NCBI GenBank assembly: GCA_035578175.1
Contig: JAQMRL010000003.1
Coordinates: forward strand, 87,274,469-87,338,468
Origin: Catonia carolina
Lineage: Eukaryota; Arthropoda; Insecta; Hemiptera; Achilidae
Reading direction: 5' to 3'
DNA length: 64,000 bases
A program made the position numbers and the translations under genes. Below are positions 11,803-22,949 of the stretch, piece by piece. Under the pieces are notes generated by a model, which worked only from the letters and a program-made list of their open reading frames with translations, ran no database searches and was not told where the DNA came from. Positions within the stretch are counted from its first letter, which is position 1. Every line of letters begins with the position of its first letter.

Positions 11803-12459
11803 AATCATAAGTGAAAGACGCAAAATGAAAATCAACCTCAGTTTGGCTTAAAAAATACGGAAGATCACTCTTTTACGCTAAACTAGGCTCTGTAGAGAAT
11901 GCTTTCAATAAAAGTTGTAGATCTTTTAATTTCCTATAAATTTGATTATAATACACTTTTTTCGTAAAATGCATTCTAAGGCCGAAATCGTAAAAAATCG
12001 ATTTTTCTACACGTTTCCGTAAAGAAAAACAAAAAATCGCTAATTACCGCTAAACTAAGCGTTATACAAAAAATTTTACACATTAAAGTTGTAGGATTTT
12101 AATTTCTGTACAACTTTTATTAGTATATACATTTTTGCGCTAAATGCATTTAAAGCCGCAATCTTAAAAAACAATTTTTTTACGAGAAAACACCCTTCCC
12201 AAGAATTTAAGCAGACATGTTGCCTACCCTATCTTGTAAAGCATAAAAAACTTAGTAAATGAAGCGATTTTTAAAAAAATCGTAGAGCCGTTTTTGAGAA
12301 AAACGCAAAAAAGTGTAAAATTACACGAATAAACATGAAATTACATGAATAATAACTTCCAGTTGAACGATTTTGATGAAAATGTTCGTGTCGGGTCCGG
12401 TAGTAGTATCTAACTTAAGTTTTAAGTTCGTGCGATGTTCCGTTCTTGTGATATTCTGT

Positions 12460-12468
12460 TCACACACA

Positions 12469-12501
<33 letters not shown>

Positions 12502-12538
12502 GCGCGCGCACACACACACACGCGCACACGCACGCACA

Positions 12539-12583
<45 letters not shown>

Positions 12584-12586
12584 ACA
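12460..12586. repeat. CA / CGCG microsatellite inside repeat E
   Basis: Alternating purine-pyrimidine tract of CA repeats mixed with CGCG blocks, expanded relative to E1. It produces spurious His/Thr-rich and Cys/Val-rich open frames on both strands (12321-12765). Confidence 0.95.
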
Positions 12587-12724
12587 GACCAATCGCTAAA
12601 AACATATTTTTTGGGCTCAGGGGGCTGGAAACGTGTAGATCGGGTAAAAACTTGATTTCGAAAAATCGACATGAAAACAATACTTTTTTTCCTATATATT
12701 CATATAGGCAAGAGAAAGTAAAAA

Positions 12725-12808
12725 AACCCCACTGTCACAGTTGCATAAACCACTGTAGTCGCTAATAACCAAGCAGTTGGTGCGACTTTAAATAAATAAA
12801 TAAATAAA
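12725..12808 (+). repeat. Orphan SINE tail type 1
   Basis: gtagtcgctaataaccaa, then gcagttggtgcgacttt, then an (AAAT)n tail. This is the 3' end used by SINE-B and SINE-C, here without a tRNA-like head. Confidence 0.6.
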
Positions 12809-13076
12809 AATCAAATAAAAGTTTATTTTCTAAAAATCTAAGAAAATCATTCTCGGAATTTTATTTACTGGAAATATAGCAACTTAATTTCTAAAAAGCT
12901 TAACTTGTTCATAATAATAAACGGCTAGTCTAATTCAAATAGTAACTAAACAGAATGTAATTTCATGTAAATAGGTTCATTCAGATTGTTTTAAACTTTT
13001 CTTTTTGTAAAACTTTGTACTAATTTCTACTAATTAATTCTAATGTCTACTAATAATATTTTATTATCAAGTATTT

Positions 13077-13640
13077 TTTTTTTTTTTAGTTTTTACGACC
13101 TCGTTGAATCACTTTAGTCCAATTTTTGGGCCAGTCCATTTTGTAATCGGTTGTTCTTATTTCCGAAACGTGTAGGTCTAAGTTTTTTTATTCTTGCTTC
13201 TTATCTTTTTGAGCCGTTCCAACTTTGGAGCCTGTCCTCGAATACACCCTGTTGGATTCCTTTCTAGTTTTACGCTCAAATGTTATCATGTTAGTTTTAA
13301 TTAGCTCTCGTATTTTCCAGATTTTATAATTAGATCCTCCCTTGATATTCTCAACTCTTTCATCCCCCGTTCGACTTCCTTTATCCATTTCGGTTTTATT
13401 GTTCTTCCCCAGTAAAAGTTGATCATTCGGTTAGCAAGTCTGGTGTTTTCTGCTCTAAGTAAGTGCCTCAAGAATAAATTTTTTTTTCCTGAAGAAATTT
13501 GTTACCGGGGTTATTATCTTATGTACTTCTTCATTTGAGATTATTCTCCACTGTCCTTCTGTTTTTCTTGTTGATGCATTTTCTGACTATCCTCCTTTCT
13601 GTCTTTTCGATCCTTTCTACTTCTCCAACCTTGTACAGTG
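13077..13640 (-). pseudogene. Non-LTR retrotransposon 3' fragment (ORF C-terminus)
   Basis: On the minus strand: IERIEK-like 'VERIEKTERRIVRKCINKK', then 'FLRHLLRAENTRLANRMI', then 'IKEVERGMKELRISREDL', the usual tail of LINE-type ORF2 proteins. It is broken by stops and frameshifts. The T-run at 13077-13088 would be its poly(A). The fragments at 15690 (+) and 26763 (-) are related. Confidence 0.6.
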
Positions 13641-14080
13641 ACTGGTGTCCAAAAATAAATTAAGTTCCCAATAGATCAGTTCTTGGAGCGCTAGTCTGTG
13701 CTGCATACGGCAAAGTGGAAGATTCAAAATTTTATTCCCAACTATAGTACGTGAATTGAAAGATGACGATGAAGAGCCGCGCATTTGCAGCCGTGTAGCC
13801 TACCTCACAAAGTAAAAAACATCAGAACTTCAGGTACGGCTCGTTTTAAAGCTTGGTTTTTTGTTATTTTATTCGTATAGATTACGAAAGAATTCATTTT
13901 CTAAAATTTTGGGAACAGAATATGTACTACCCATTTTAACGCATTTTTCCCTTAGTCGTTGGTTCAAAACATTTAGCACGAACAATTTTAAAAGGAAAAT
14001 ATGGCGTTTTAGAGCAGTATTTCCGCATGTTTTCTTATTAACGTCCGCTAAAATTCAGTACTAAAATTATTACACGTTAT
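13641..14080. other. Unassigned DNA
   Basis: No gene recognised. The 67-residue open frame at 13861 has no visible domain. Confidence 0.35.
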
Positions 14081-14345
14081 AACCCATCGGTTCTGTACCA
14101 TAACTCATAGCAGTCGCTAATAACCAAAGCAGTTGATGCTACTTTAAACAAAACAAACTTTCAAAAAACCAATAAATAAGGCCGCTTTTGTTCACCAGTG
14201 GTTAGCGTGCTACGCTGCAAATCGGAGGTCCCGAGTTCAATCGATTTCCGGTGGCTAGGGTCTGGAAAATGATTACTCGTTAAAACCCATCGTTTCTGAA
14301 CCCAAAGTAGTCGCCAAGATGTTGCTGTAACTTTAATTAAACTCT
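14081..14345 (+). mobile_element. SINE tail type 1 fragment plus SINE-C copy
   Basis: 14081-14155 is an orphan tail (agcagtcgctaataacca). A degraded SINE-C follows at 14178-14345, with the head CAGTGGTTAGCGTGC, a B-box-like GAGTTCAATCG and a tail type 1 remnant. Confidence 0.55.
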
Positions 14346-15273
14346 GAAAGAGTAGCAAGGATTTTAACTGTGAGTAGCAAGGATAGTAAAGTCGTCTGAT
14401 GTGGGAAAGTCTTTTAAAGCAGTGTACTTAAAAGAGTTAAGCGAGGATCTCTCATTTTACTTTTTCTTGTAGTTTTAAAGATAACATTGCTGTCATCTTT
14501 AATTTATAGCTTTGGTAGTCTATACAACGTTTTTACATTGTTAAACAGTATAGATAAATGAAATTTGATAACTGGAAGAACTTAATTAAGATTTGTAATC
14601 TATTTAGGCACGACCCATCAAATTTAAGTTAAAGTTTAACATTTCAAATTATTAAACGAAACAACAAAATAGATTTATAAATATCTATATTTGAATCATT
14701 TTAATTTTAATTTTTAATTAATTTTTATTTATTAAGATAGGTTATGTAATCCACTTTCTTTAGCACGCTTAACCATTTTGTTCGTGACAATGAAGACTTA
14801 ACTGTTAATGACACTTAGTCGTGCATAAATATGGGAAGGATTACATAAGGAAAAATTATTAATTTTTTAGTAAATGTACCATAAAAACTACAAATTTTTT
14901 GCTAATTAATTACATTTGTAATAGTTAATTTAGAATGTTCTCGATATTAAGACGAGATGTTAACAGGTTATGTAAATCAGTAATGAAGTGGAAAATATCA
15001 AAACATTTAGATAATGAACGTCCTACTTATGTGTAATGGTATTTTTATATTCTGATAGCAAGGAAATATTAGTACTATTATCCAACTTTTGAATTCGTGA
15101 TCGCACCTAATCCAGTGAAAATTTTATGACGTTAAGTTCAATTTTTAAGTCATTAAAAAGTGATTTAGTTTCAAAATTAGATTATGATATTTGAACGTAT
15201 GTACTAAAAGCTCTAGTAGACAGAAGAAAGTAATAATAAATTTAATCATTATTAAAATTCTTATCAATTCATT
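14346..15273. other. AT-rich intergenic DNA, nothing recognised
   Basis: No coding or element signature seen. Confidence 0.4.
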
Positions 15274-15350
15274 TCCCGCCTTCGTAGCTTAGTGGTTAGT
15301 AAGATTACAAAGTGGGAGTTCTGGGTTGAATTTAGAAATTTAAACAAATC
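15274..15350 (+). repeat. SINE-C head, degraded
   Basis: CCGCCTTCGTAGCTTAGTGG matches the SINE-C head. The B-box region is decayed to ctgggttgaat. Confidence 0.5.
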
Positions 15351-15689
15351 TAGTAACCTGTCATGTTGCTATGTGTCTTGTGTGGGAAAACAGCTTCAAT
15401 TTCAACACGGTTATTTCAGAATAATAATTGTCTTATTAGTACGGGATTTTTCCATATTACTTACAATTCCTTATTGTACATTTTTGAAGTGATAATGTGC
15501 CCTATGTGTAGCAAAATACCTTTTTTATAGAATTTAAATGTTCATAATCACAACAGGAGAAACCAAAACGATAACTTCGTTGCTAACCACAATAAAAATA
15601 TTTTTTTAAATATTCAGTTATTTCAATACATTTTACCAAAATTTTTACTACGTTTTTTTATAGAGTCTGTACGTTTTCAAAAATGATCC

Positions 15690-16110
15690 TTACAAAAGAT
15701 TTAGATTCTAAAGACCCCAATACATCCCTCATACCTAGTCCTCTTCTCTCCTCCATCCCTGTCAGGAAAAAGAGAATTTCTTTCTTTGGACATCTCTTGA
15801 GGAGTGACTCCGCCAGAATCTCCACACAAATCAACTATTTCCTGAACAGAAAATCTTAGCCCCACTGGATCAAAAAAATTAAACAAGACATGAACGAAAT
15901 CCAAATCTCACTTGAGGACCTGAAAAGAAAATCTGGAAATTACCACAAACTAAACAACAGGACTTGAAGAACGCCAGAAGAGATTAGAAAGATTGAAGAA
16001 ATACTGGAGAAGAATCAAGGAAAGAAACATCAAGAAAAGTACTCCAACACAACTAAAATTGAATTAAGATGTTTCTTCATTAATGAATCTATGTAGTCCT
16101 ATGTGGCTTT
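15690..16110 (+). pseudogene. Non-LTR retrotransposon 3' fragment
   Basis: The forward frame gives FGHLLRSDSARISTQINYF, then IKQDMNEIQISLEDLKRK, the standard 'GHLLR...DL' tail of LINE ORF2. Internal stops and frame changes are present. It ends in an A-rich tail (ctttaaaaaataata). Same family as the fragments at 13077 and 26763. Confidence 0.6.
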
Positions 16111-16284
16111 AAAAAATAATAATATAAGTTACATTATTTAGCCTTTATGTAACAAGTCAAAAAGATTTTTGAGTAGGAAATGGGAAGTTTATACTACTGC
16201 ACAGAACACAATAAGAAAGCAGTCCAGGCGTTCACTAGAAGTGACCAAGCAAAACTGTGCGAAAAACTCGACTAGGACAGCCAA

Positions 16285-16600
16285 ATATTATTATGAATTT
16301 TTCGGCGTATATAGGCCCTAAATGAAAGCCTCAGTATGCATTTTACGACAAAAGTGTATATATTAAAATTATATGAAATTGAAACCGTAAAACTTTTATT
16401 TCAAGTATTTTTTTACAGTCGATTAGTGATTTCGGTAAATTTAAGTCCTACAGAGGTTGATTTTCATTCTACATCATTCATTCATTCATGATTAAAATTA
16501 GGTTGTTTTTCATTTTACACTGTTTACTAATGATTAAACATAGGTTATATATAATTTTTTTATTATTTACATTGGCAAGAGAAACTCACACGAGATTTTT
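16285..16600 (-). repeat. Repeat E fragment, reverse orientation
   Basis: Matches the 5' part of E1 in reverse, including attggcaagagaaactcacac at the right end. Confidence 0.65.
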
Positions 16601-16794
16601 TTTATTTTTAAATTGATAGTTGAAGGAAAATGACGCAAATCTCAAAAGAATACATTTTTTATTGATAGTTAAAAATAATAGATACAAAAGTTAAAATTTT
16701 CGGAGCAAGTCATATTAGATCGCTAAGGTACACGAAGAATAATTTACAGTGTATTGCTGTTTAATAATTGATAATTATTAATTAAAAAAGAAAA

Positions 16795-16866
16795 TGCCTC
16801 CTGTGAGGTTTGAACTCACGACCCCTGGTTTACAAGACCAGTGCTCTGCCACTGAGCTAAAGAGGC
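16795..16866 (-). tRNA. tRNA-Thr-TGT: tRNA-Thr (anticodon TGT)
   Basis: The minus strand folds as a complete tRNA. The acceptor stem is GCCTCTT/AGGAGGC (7 pairs, one G-U). The D arm is GCTC/GAGC, the anticodon arm CTGGT-CTTGTAA-ACCAG with anticodon TGT, and the T arm GTGAG-TTCAAAC-CTCAC, with a 5-nt variable loop and discriminator A at 16795. No intron. The downstream minus-strand sequence is T-rich (attttctttttt), a pol III terminator. Unlike the SINE heads nearby, every stem pairs, so this is very likely a genuine gene. Confidence 0.93.
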
Positions 16867-17589
16867 TCTTATTGATAACAAAAGATTTTTAATAAACAAT
16901 AGGCCTACTGTTGAATATATCATACATAATTATATTCTTTTTACATAGTAACACAAATACATACTGTTTTAACATTATATGACGAGTCCTAATCCAAAAC
17001 ATTAAAATCATTATACTACTCCTAATAACAAAAATGTTTAGATACTATAATAAAGTAGAAACTAAATTTTATAGTTGTATATTACGGAACTTTCTTTTTT
17101 TGTAGGCATATAAAATGTTCGCAATGAAGATGCGTTTTGAAACAGCCTCGAAGTTATTGGTGGACTGTAAGTTAATGGCTAGAAAACTGATCGAATTTTA
17201 GGCTGATAAAATTAATAAATAAGTAACGATTCAATCTTAATAATATGAGTTATTTATAATTATGAATGGAATTATTATTATTAATAAAGTCCTGGACAAT
17301 TAACGCATCACGTAAGATTTTGGGCCAAGTACAAAAAAAGCCTTTTCTGCAATGTTCCAGTTTCATTTTTATAATTGTTATTCTTTGTATCATAAATTTA
17401 AGCACCATTTAATACTTTTTAACAATAAATTAGAGTTGTAAATTTTATTAAAAGAAAGATAAATAAGCTTTAAAACCCCAAAGTTTTATTTAACAAAATC
17501 GGAAGGATTACTTACAGTATTGTCCATATTTTAGTTCTTACATGATGGAAAAAATTAAAAGTAAATTATTATTATGTAATTTATAATAA
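16867..17589. other. AT-rich intergenic DNA, nothing recognised
   Basis: No gene or element signature was recognised between the tRNA and the Tc1 remnant. Confidence 0.4.
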
Positions 17590-17790
17590 ATTGCAGCCCC
17601 CACTTGCCTTAATTACAACTAGCATCCGTCTCAGGATTCCTTGAATAAGCTTTTGGATTTCTTCCTGGTCGATTTTCTCCCATTTTTCTTTCGCCACATG
17701 ACACAGCTATTGAAGATTCACTACATTACGTTGACGAACTTTTTTTTTAAGCATAACCAAAACGTGCTCAATAGGATTAAGTGTATTTTT
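17590..17790 (-). pseudogene. Tc1-like transposase C-terminal remnant
   Basis: Minus-strand reading: LNPIEHVLVMLKKKVRQR, then KEKWEKIDQEEIQKLIQ and RRMLVVIKASGG. This is the conserved C-terminus of Tc1 transposases (the 'NPIE' block containing the last catalytic acidic residue, then the 'R..VI.A.GG' end). An in-frame stop lies between the blocks and the rest of the gene is absent. Confidence 0.75.
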
Positions 17791-17937
17791 TAAGCGTGCC
17801 GGTTGAATTTCAAGAAGACTAACGTAATGAATATAGAAAATTTTTATTCATACGTTTGAACAGGACGGGACGTTTTCGGGAAAATATTTTTTCACTCATT
17901 ACGGTAGCCTTCTTGACATATATAACAGGCACGCTTA
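17791..17937. repeat. Inverted repeat / hairpin
   Basis: The left arm, 17791-17830 (taagcgtgcc ... cgtaatga), pairs with the right arm, 17896-17937 (tcattacgg ... ggcacgctta), across a ~65-nt loop with a few mismatches. It lies immediately beside the Tc1 remnant. Confidence 0.7.
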
Positions 17938-18106
17938 CAAAATTCCCCTCCATTATGTTGGGTAGAAAAAAAGAACAGTATAAACGGAAAAATATCAAAA
18001 ATTTTCAAAAAAACGTGAAAGAAATGTTTGAAGGTTCCTTGTACCTGAAAATTTCACTGGACAAAAAATATACGCCTCCATTTTTTCTATTATATAAGCG
18101 CATTTA

Positions 18107-18524
18107 TAAGGAAAATTTATAAGGGAAAATGCCCATAACGGGCAGGTTGGAGTGTTAAATTAATTGCACTCGATCTGCTGGTTACATGGCTACAAAAAAT
18201 AGCTTTGTTTCTTATCACATAGTCAGCCAATTATATGACTGAACTATTTAAGAACAGAAGAGGTAGAGGTGTAAAAGATACTAGTCAGAGTTATCTCCTC
18301 TGAGAGTAATGAATTTCACTATACAACCAGACCCTATGGTGAATGAAGTGAATGTGTGACTTGCAGGGTGGAAAGTGGGTGCTTTTCGGAGGGCCGGGCA
18401 TGCTGATAAGCATACTCTTTCAACTCAGTGAGGAAGGCAAGAGTAAACCACCTCACTCGTTTTTACTTAGTAAAACCTCTAGAGGTTCAAACCAGCCTTT
18501 CGGCTGTTGACCTAAACAAAAACT
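18107..18524 (+). mobile_element. R400 copy
   Basis: Target duplication AGCGCATTTA at 18097-18106 and 18525-18534. This copy has a 5' extension before the usual 'TGCCCATAAC' start. Its frame is broken by stops. Confidence 0.85.
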
Positions 18525-18588
18525 AGCGCATTTACAATAAATTTTATAAATTAAAAAAGAAAGTGTTTTTAAATGGTAGTATACACCC

Positions 18589-18998
18589 CTGTAGTATAAC
18601 ACTGCCCATAACAGACAGGTGGAGAGTCAAATTATTTACTCTCAATCTGTTCATTGCTGGGTTAAAATAAATAGTTCTGTTTCTTATCACATGGTCAGCC
18701 AATTAAATGACTGAATCATTTAAGAACAGAAGAGGTAGAGGTGTAAAAGACACTAATCAGAGTTATCTCCTCTGAAAGTAATGGATTTCATTATACAGCC
18801 AGACCCTGTGGTGAATGAAGTGAAGGTGTCATTTGCAGAGTGAAAAATATGTGCTTTTCAGAGGGCCCGGCATGCTGATAAGCGTATTTTTTATTCAGTG
18901 AGGAAGGCAATTGTAAACCACCTCACTCCTCATTTTACTTAGTAAAACCTCTACAGGTTCAAACCAGCTTTTCGGCTGATGACCTAAACAACAACAAC
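18589..18998 (+). mobile_element. R400 copy
   Basis: Target duplication AGTATACACCC at 18578-18588 and 18999-19009. Ends ...CCTAAACAACAACAAC. About 65 bp beyond the previous R400, in the same orientation. Confidence 0.88.
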
Positions 18999-19054
18999 AG
19001 TATACACCCAGTTTTGCGCCTCCCCGCTAACTCTCTTCTTTCCACCGACAAATG

Positions 19055-19175
19055 GCACTACTCTCCTCAGTGAGGAAGGCAATGGTAAACCGCCTCACTC
19101 CTAGTTTTACTTAGAAAAACCTATAGAGGTTCAAACCAGCATTTCGGCTGATGACCTAAACAACAACAACAATGT
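19055..19175 (+). repeat. R400 3' fragment
   Basis: Only the last ~120 bp (agtgaggaaggcaatgg to the (AAC)n tail). Third same-strand R400 in about 1.1 kb. Confidence 0.75.
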
Positions 19176-20003
19176 AATAAAATTGCCTTAAGTCGTAGTT
19201 TAAACTTTACAAATTTTTAAAAAAATTCCATTAATTTAATATTATAAGTTGGTGAATTTTAGTTCAACAATAAAATTTAAATGTGTATCTAAAACGTTCA
19301 CGGTGGGTTTAAAAGTACTTTACATTATATTAAGCTGGACAGCAAATTATGAAATTCATTTCAGTGGAACAGACTGAGCTAAGTCTGATTTCACGCAGTT
19401 TTGTATTCGCAGGATCGTTGGTCACGAATCACGAAGCCGGCCCTTCGTGATCCAGTTAGATGAGCCAATAGTAACGCTGTGAATTCTTATGTTTTCTGTA
19501 ATGCATATAAAAATATGAAAGAGAAGGACGCGGGGTGAAGGAGAAGTTAAAGATAAAGGTCGACGATGGACAAGAAGAAGTGTTTCGATAAGATGCTACT
19601 TTTGCATAATATTTCCTTTCCTTTGATTCACTCATTTATGGTTTGATCATGTGGGTTTAGTAATGTGTCAAAATGCGTGTGAAAAAATATACCTACCTAT
19701 TATAATTTAATAAATATTTTTGTGCAATATCTTGTTGGTGTAAAAAAATTGAATAAAATATTTGTATAAAACACTTGAAACAGAAAGTTTACACGTTTAC
19801 CTGTTTATATTACTAAACAAAAATAAACACACTCTTCATTGATGTGACTAAAAAGCTTCTGCTTCAAAAAATTATCGAGTGAATGAAAAAACTTGTCTTT
19901 TTATGTGTAATCTATTCTCTCTTTCTGCTACATTTTCGTCTAACTATAATATATTTTCATATACTGAATTAAAATATTATATTTTTCTTAGATATGTCAC
20001 TAA
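19176..20003. other. Unassigned intergenic DNA
   Basis: The segment 19420-19580 is less AT-rich than its surroundings and may be an old element, but no domain or ends are visible. Confidence 0.35.
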
Positions 20004-20070
20004 ACCCATCGGGTTAGTCGAGTGGTAAAGTTGTCGCAGCGAGTCAGCTGTTTTTCAGAGACGAAGCTCT
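20004..20070 (+). repeat. SINE-A head fragment
   Basis: acccatcgggttagtcgag through gtcagctgttttcag-like sequence matches the SINE-A head in forward orientation. The B-box half is missing. Confidence 0.6.
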
Positions 20071-20104
20071 ACAAGACCTTGCTCTACAAGCAAGGTAAGC
20101 GCCA

Positions 20105-20360
20105 TGTCTGCTGAAATTGGTGCTCTCGTGGTAAAAAAAGTTATTTTTTGAGATTGCAAACTTAATAAGTATTTTACGACAAAAGTATATAACCAATTTA
20201 GTAGAAAATTTAAAAACCTTTAACTTTTATTTCAAGCATTTTTTTCTACAGAGCGTAGTTTATCGTTATTAGTAATTTTCCGGATTTTTGAAATCTGTAA
20301 AAAGTAGGGTTTTTTATATTGCGGCCTTGGCATGCATATTACAAGTGTTCAAAATCAAAG
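20105..20360 (-). repeat. Repeat E fragment
   Basis: Degraded match to the middle of repeat E in reverse (tattttacgacaaaagtata, tttaacttttatttcaagca). Confidence 0.5.
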
Positions 20361-20764
20361 TTACATAAAAAAAACATTTACTAGTCGTTTCGGATTAATT
20401 TTGTAAACTTTTTAACTAAATTTGTTAAATATAGATATTATCTATTAAAAACTGTACCTATATTTGTACAGGTTTAGTGGGTTTAAAAAAGTAATGAGAA
20501 TGATAAATTTTTTGATTATATGACAACAATAATTGTATCATTGTATTCATTTGTTTTTTACGGTTTTAAAACGATAACTTATCTAGTTCAATTTTTTATA
20601 TTTAAGTGACTTAACTGCTCTGATTTATTAGCGACAACTGCGGGTTACGGCACTGAATCAGTTAATAATTCATAATTTCGCTATAAATATAAATAATAAT
20701 ATAAATGAATATATATAAACGCTATAAAATATAAATAATTAATAAATAATAAGCGCTTAATAAT
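20361..20764. other. AT-rich intergenic DNA, nothing recognised
   Basis: No coding or repeat signature. Confidence 0.4.
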
Positions 20765-20858
20765 TCCAGACCCTAGCAGGAATTGAACCCGGAATGTTCC
20801 GCTTAGTAGTGTGCAGGACAGCCAAGCGCTTTAACCGCTAAGTCACGGAGGCGGCCGA
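20765..20858 (-). mobile_element. SINE-C copy, reverse
   Basis: Reverse orientation: ccagaccctagcaggaattg, then gaacccgg (B box), and gcctccgtg reversed at the right end. An extra insertion in the anticodon-loop region rules out a functional tRNA. Confidence 0.6.
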
Positions 20859-21069
20859 GTTTAAATTTAAAGTGTTAGATATTTTTAACGAAATATTTAA
20901 AAAAATAGTTTAAAACTTTGTTGGCTAATTTCCATTGTAGCTGATATTTTACCTGTAATTAGGATACTTCAAAACTCTTGGATTGAAAAATAGTCGTTTT
21001 TTGACTATAGGGCCTACAAGATGTTTTTGTTTGCAATTGTATAAAATTAATAACAAGCAAATTTGATTA

Positions 21070-21480
21070 AAAAAAATAATACAAATGTTGATAATTTTAA
21101 GGCATTGAGGAGATCGCTGCCCTTTGACAGTACTCCAAGTTAGTTCATTATTCTTTTAATTATTTTATTAATTTTGACGTCTCATGATATCCCTACTCCA
21201 GAGTCGTTTCAGTCTTCGTATAGCGCATTTGGTAAAACTGACGTGTCTAGGTCAACAATGAGCTGGTTCGGATTATTGTGTAATTTTTTTTTAAATCGTG
21301 TGTATATGCGCAGGAACACATCGTTGATATATAGGGCGTTTAAGTAAGTGTGTAGTATATCGTTTGTTACGTAAAAGGGAGCACTAGTTATCTGTCTTAA
21401 CAGTTTGGTCAAAATGACCGACGGTTTTGAATAACAGTAAATTTGGCTGCTATACATCCAAACGGGTCACACTTACAACG
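21070..21480 (-). pseudogene. Jockey-like non-LTR retrotransposon ORF2 fragment
   Basis: Minus strand: LLRQITSAPFYVTNDILHTYLNALYINDVFLRIYTRFKKKL, followed by HNNPNQL. This matches the conserved C-terminal stretch of Jockey-clade ORF2 in motif order (ITxAPxYVxNxxLH...I...N). An 82-codon frame is open from about 21457 to 21209. The catalytic domains are absent. Confidence 0.55.
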
Positions 21481-22339
21481 GGTAAGGTAACACTTATAAA
21501 CTAGCAGTTATGTTTTAAAAGAAATATTATTTAATTAAATAAATCTTTCATCCAGCCTCCGGTTTACACAAGTTGTGCCAACGATTTGAACGAGCTGATA
21601 ACAATTCACGAGGAAACGTCGCTTTGTGTAACTCTTCAACTTTAAGACGTGGGTAATTTTTTCCAAGTAGAACAGTTCTCTATAGAAGGTAAAAGTAGAA
21701 AATATTTAATTTTTTTTAAATATAGTTTCATAGAGGTACGTACTGCCAGGTAGATAATAGACAAACTTTAGGGAAGATGAAGTTGATGTATTTTAACCTG
21801 TGGAGGAGAGAAATAATTATTATCTTGAACAAAATGAATGTATAAATGATAGAAACTGGACAGAACATTTTATGATTTTATTTCAGAAAATTAAAATAAG
21901 CTGTATTTTTGTTACTCTTAAAAATGCTCTTCCACTTTACAGTAAACCAAGTCAATCTGACTGCCAACAGAAATACGCTTTTACTTAAATTAAAGTAATT
22001 ACTTTAAAGAAACTTGAGATTGTACTGTACTATTTAAATATACTTACAAATAAATGTCTTAATTACTTGATATTTTTTTAATGACCGACAAAATTTCTAA
22101 GCAATGATATGTAATTTGACAATAAAATTATGACTCTGATAGACAGAATTGAAAATTATAATTTACAAGATAATTCTAGAGTTGATTTATCATTCAGTAA
22201 CAACACCTAACCACATAATTTCTTTGTAATCAACGAAGAACGTTCACCGATTCATGACACTTTTGTATTCATGTCCAATAATAATGATTGAATGATATAT
22301 TAATTCAAATTATATAATTTCTATTTTACAACAGTAATA
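21481..22339. other. Unassigned intergenic DNA
   Basis: Nothing recognised. The 62-residue frame at 21800 has no domain. Confidence 0.35.
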
Positions 22340-22592
22340 ATCCGTGGCGTATTAGTTAGCGCGTTATCCATCAAGCGGAAGGACCCGGGTTCGATTCCCG
22401 GCTAATGTCTGGAAACTATGACGTGTTAAAACTCACTGTTCTAACTCATTGTTAAACATAAAACATGTTTTTGGGTTCAGGAGGTCTGAAAACTTGTATA
22501 TCCGGTGAAAACTCGATTAAGAAAAATCGACATGAGAACAATACTTTCCTTTCTATATTTTATTCATGTAGGGCAAGAGAAAGTAAGAAATA
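22340..22592 (+). mobile_element. SINE-C head followed by repeat E 3' fragment
   Basis: 22340-22440 is a SINE-C head with a good B box (GGGTTCGATTCCC). 22445-22592 is the end of repeat E (tttttgggttcaggaggtct to ggcaagagaaagtaa). Confidence 0.6.
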
Positions 22593-22680
22593 GCTACAAT
22601 TAAGGCTTAAATTTGTTTCTGTAATTTGCAATACAAACGATACTTTCTACGATCCTTTAAAATTTCTCAGTAAAAATTTG

Positions 22681-22900
22681 TTAGGACTTTTCATCAGCAA
22701 CTTTCAATACTACGCAACATGGCTTACTTATATTTCTGATAATATCATTGCAATCGAGACTGTTCCCGCCTACTTCTATAAACAACACCCTCCTCCTCAG
22801 CGACCTGTTATTGTCATATAGGTCATCAGGGTTAAACACGAATCCCATTGTAATGTTATAACTAAATTTATGAACTTCATCTACCATCGAATATCTAAAA
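22681..22900 (-). CDS. Candidate terminal exon, unknown protein
   Basis: A minus-strand open frame of about 70 residues (VDEVHKFSYNITMGFVFNPD ... CVVLKVADEKS) ends in TAA. On its 5' side is a plausible acceptor (tctttattgttttag at about 22900). Composition looks protein-like rather than AT-driven, and it is not part of any repeat recognised here. No family was recognised, no partner exon was found, and no poly(A) signal lies close by. It may be an exon of a gene extending to higher coordinates, or a chance frame. Confidence 0.22.
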
Positions 22901-22949
22901 CAATAAAGATAATGTACATAGATATTTCGGTAAGTTCTGTAGATCATTT

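Larger units (their letters stand above)
11322..12722 (+). mobile_element. Repeat E copy (E2), interrupted by SINE-A
   Basis: Aligns with E1 from gatctggtgtgaaacactca to ggcaagagaaagtaaaa. It differs by the nested SINE-A at 11465-11802 and by a much longer CA/CG array near the 3' end. Confidence 0.75.

Noticed and set aside
12321..12765. Overlapping open frames of 119 and 130 codons on both strands
   Set aside because: They are translations of a CA/CG microsatellite inside repeat E (His/Thr or Cys/Val runs), not genes.
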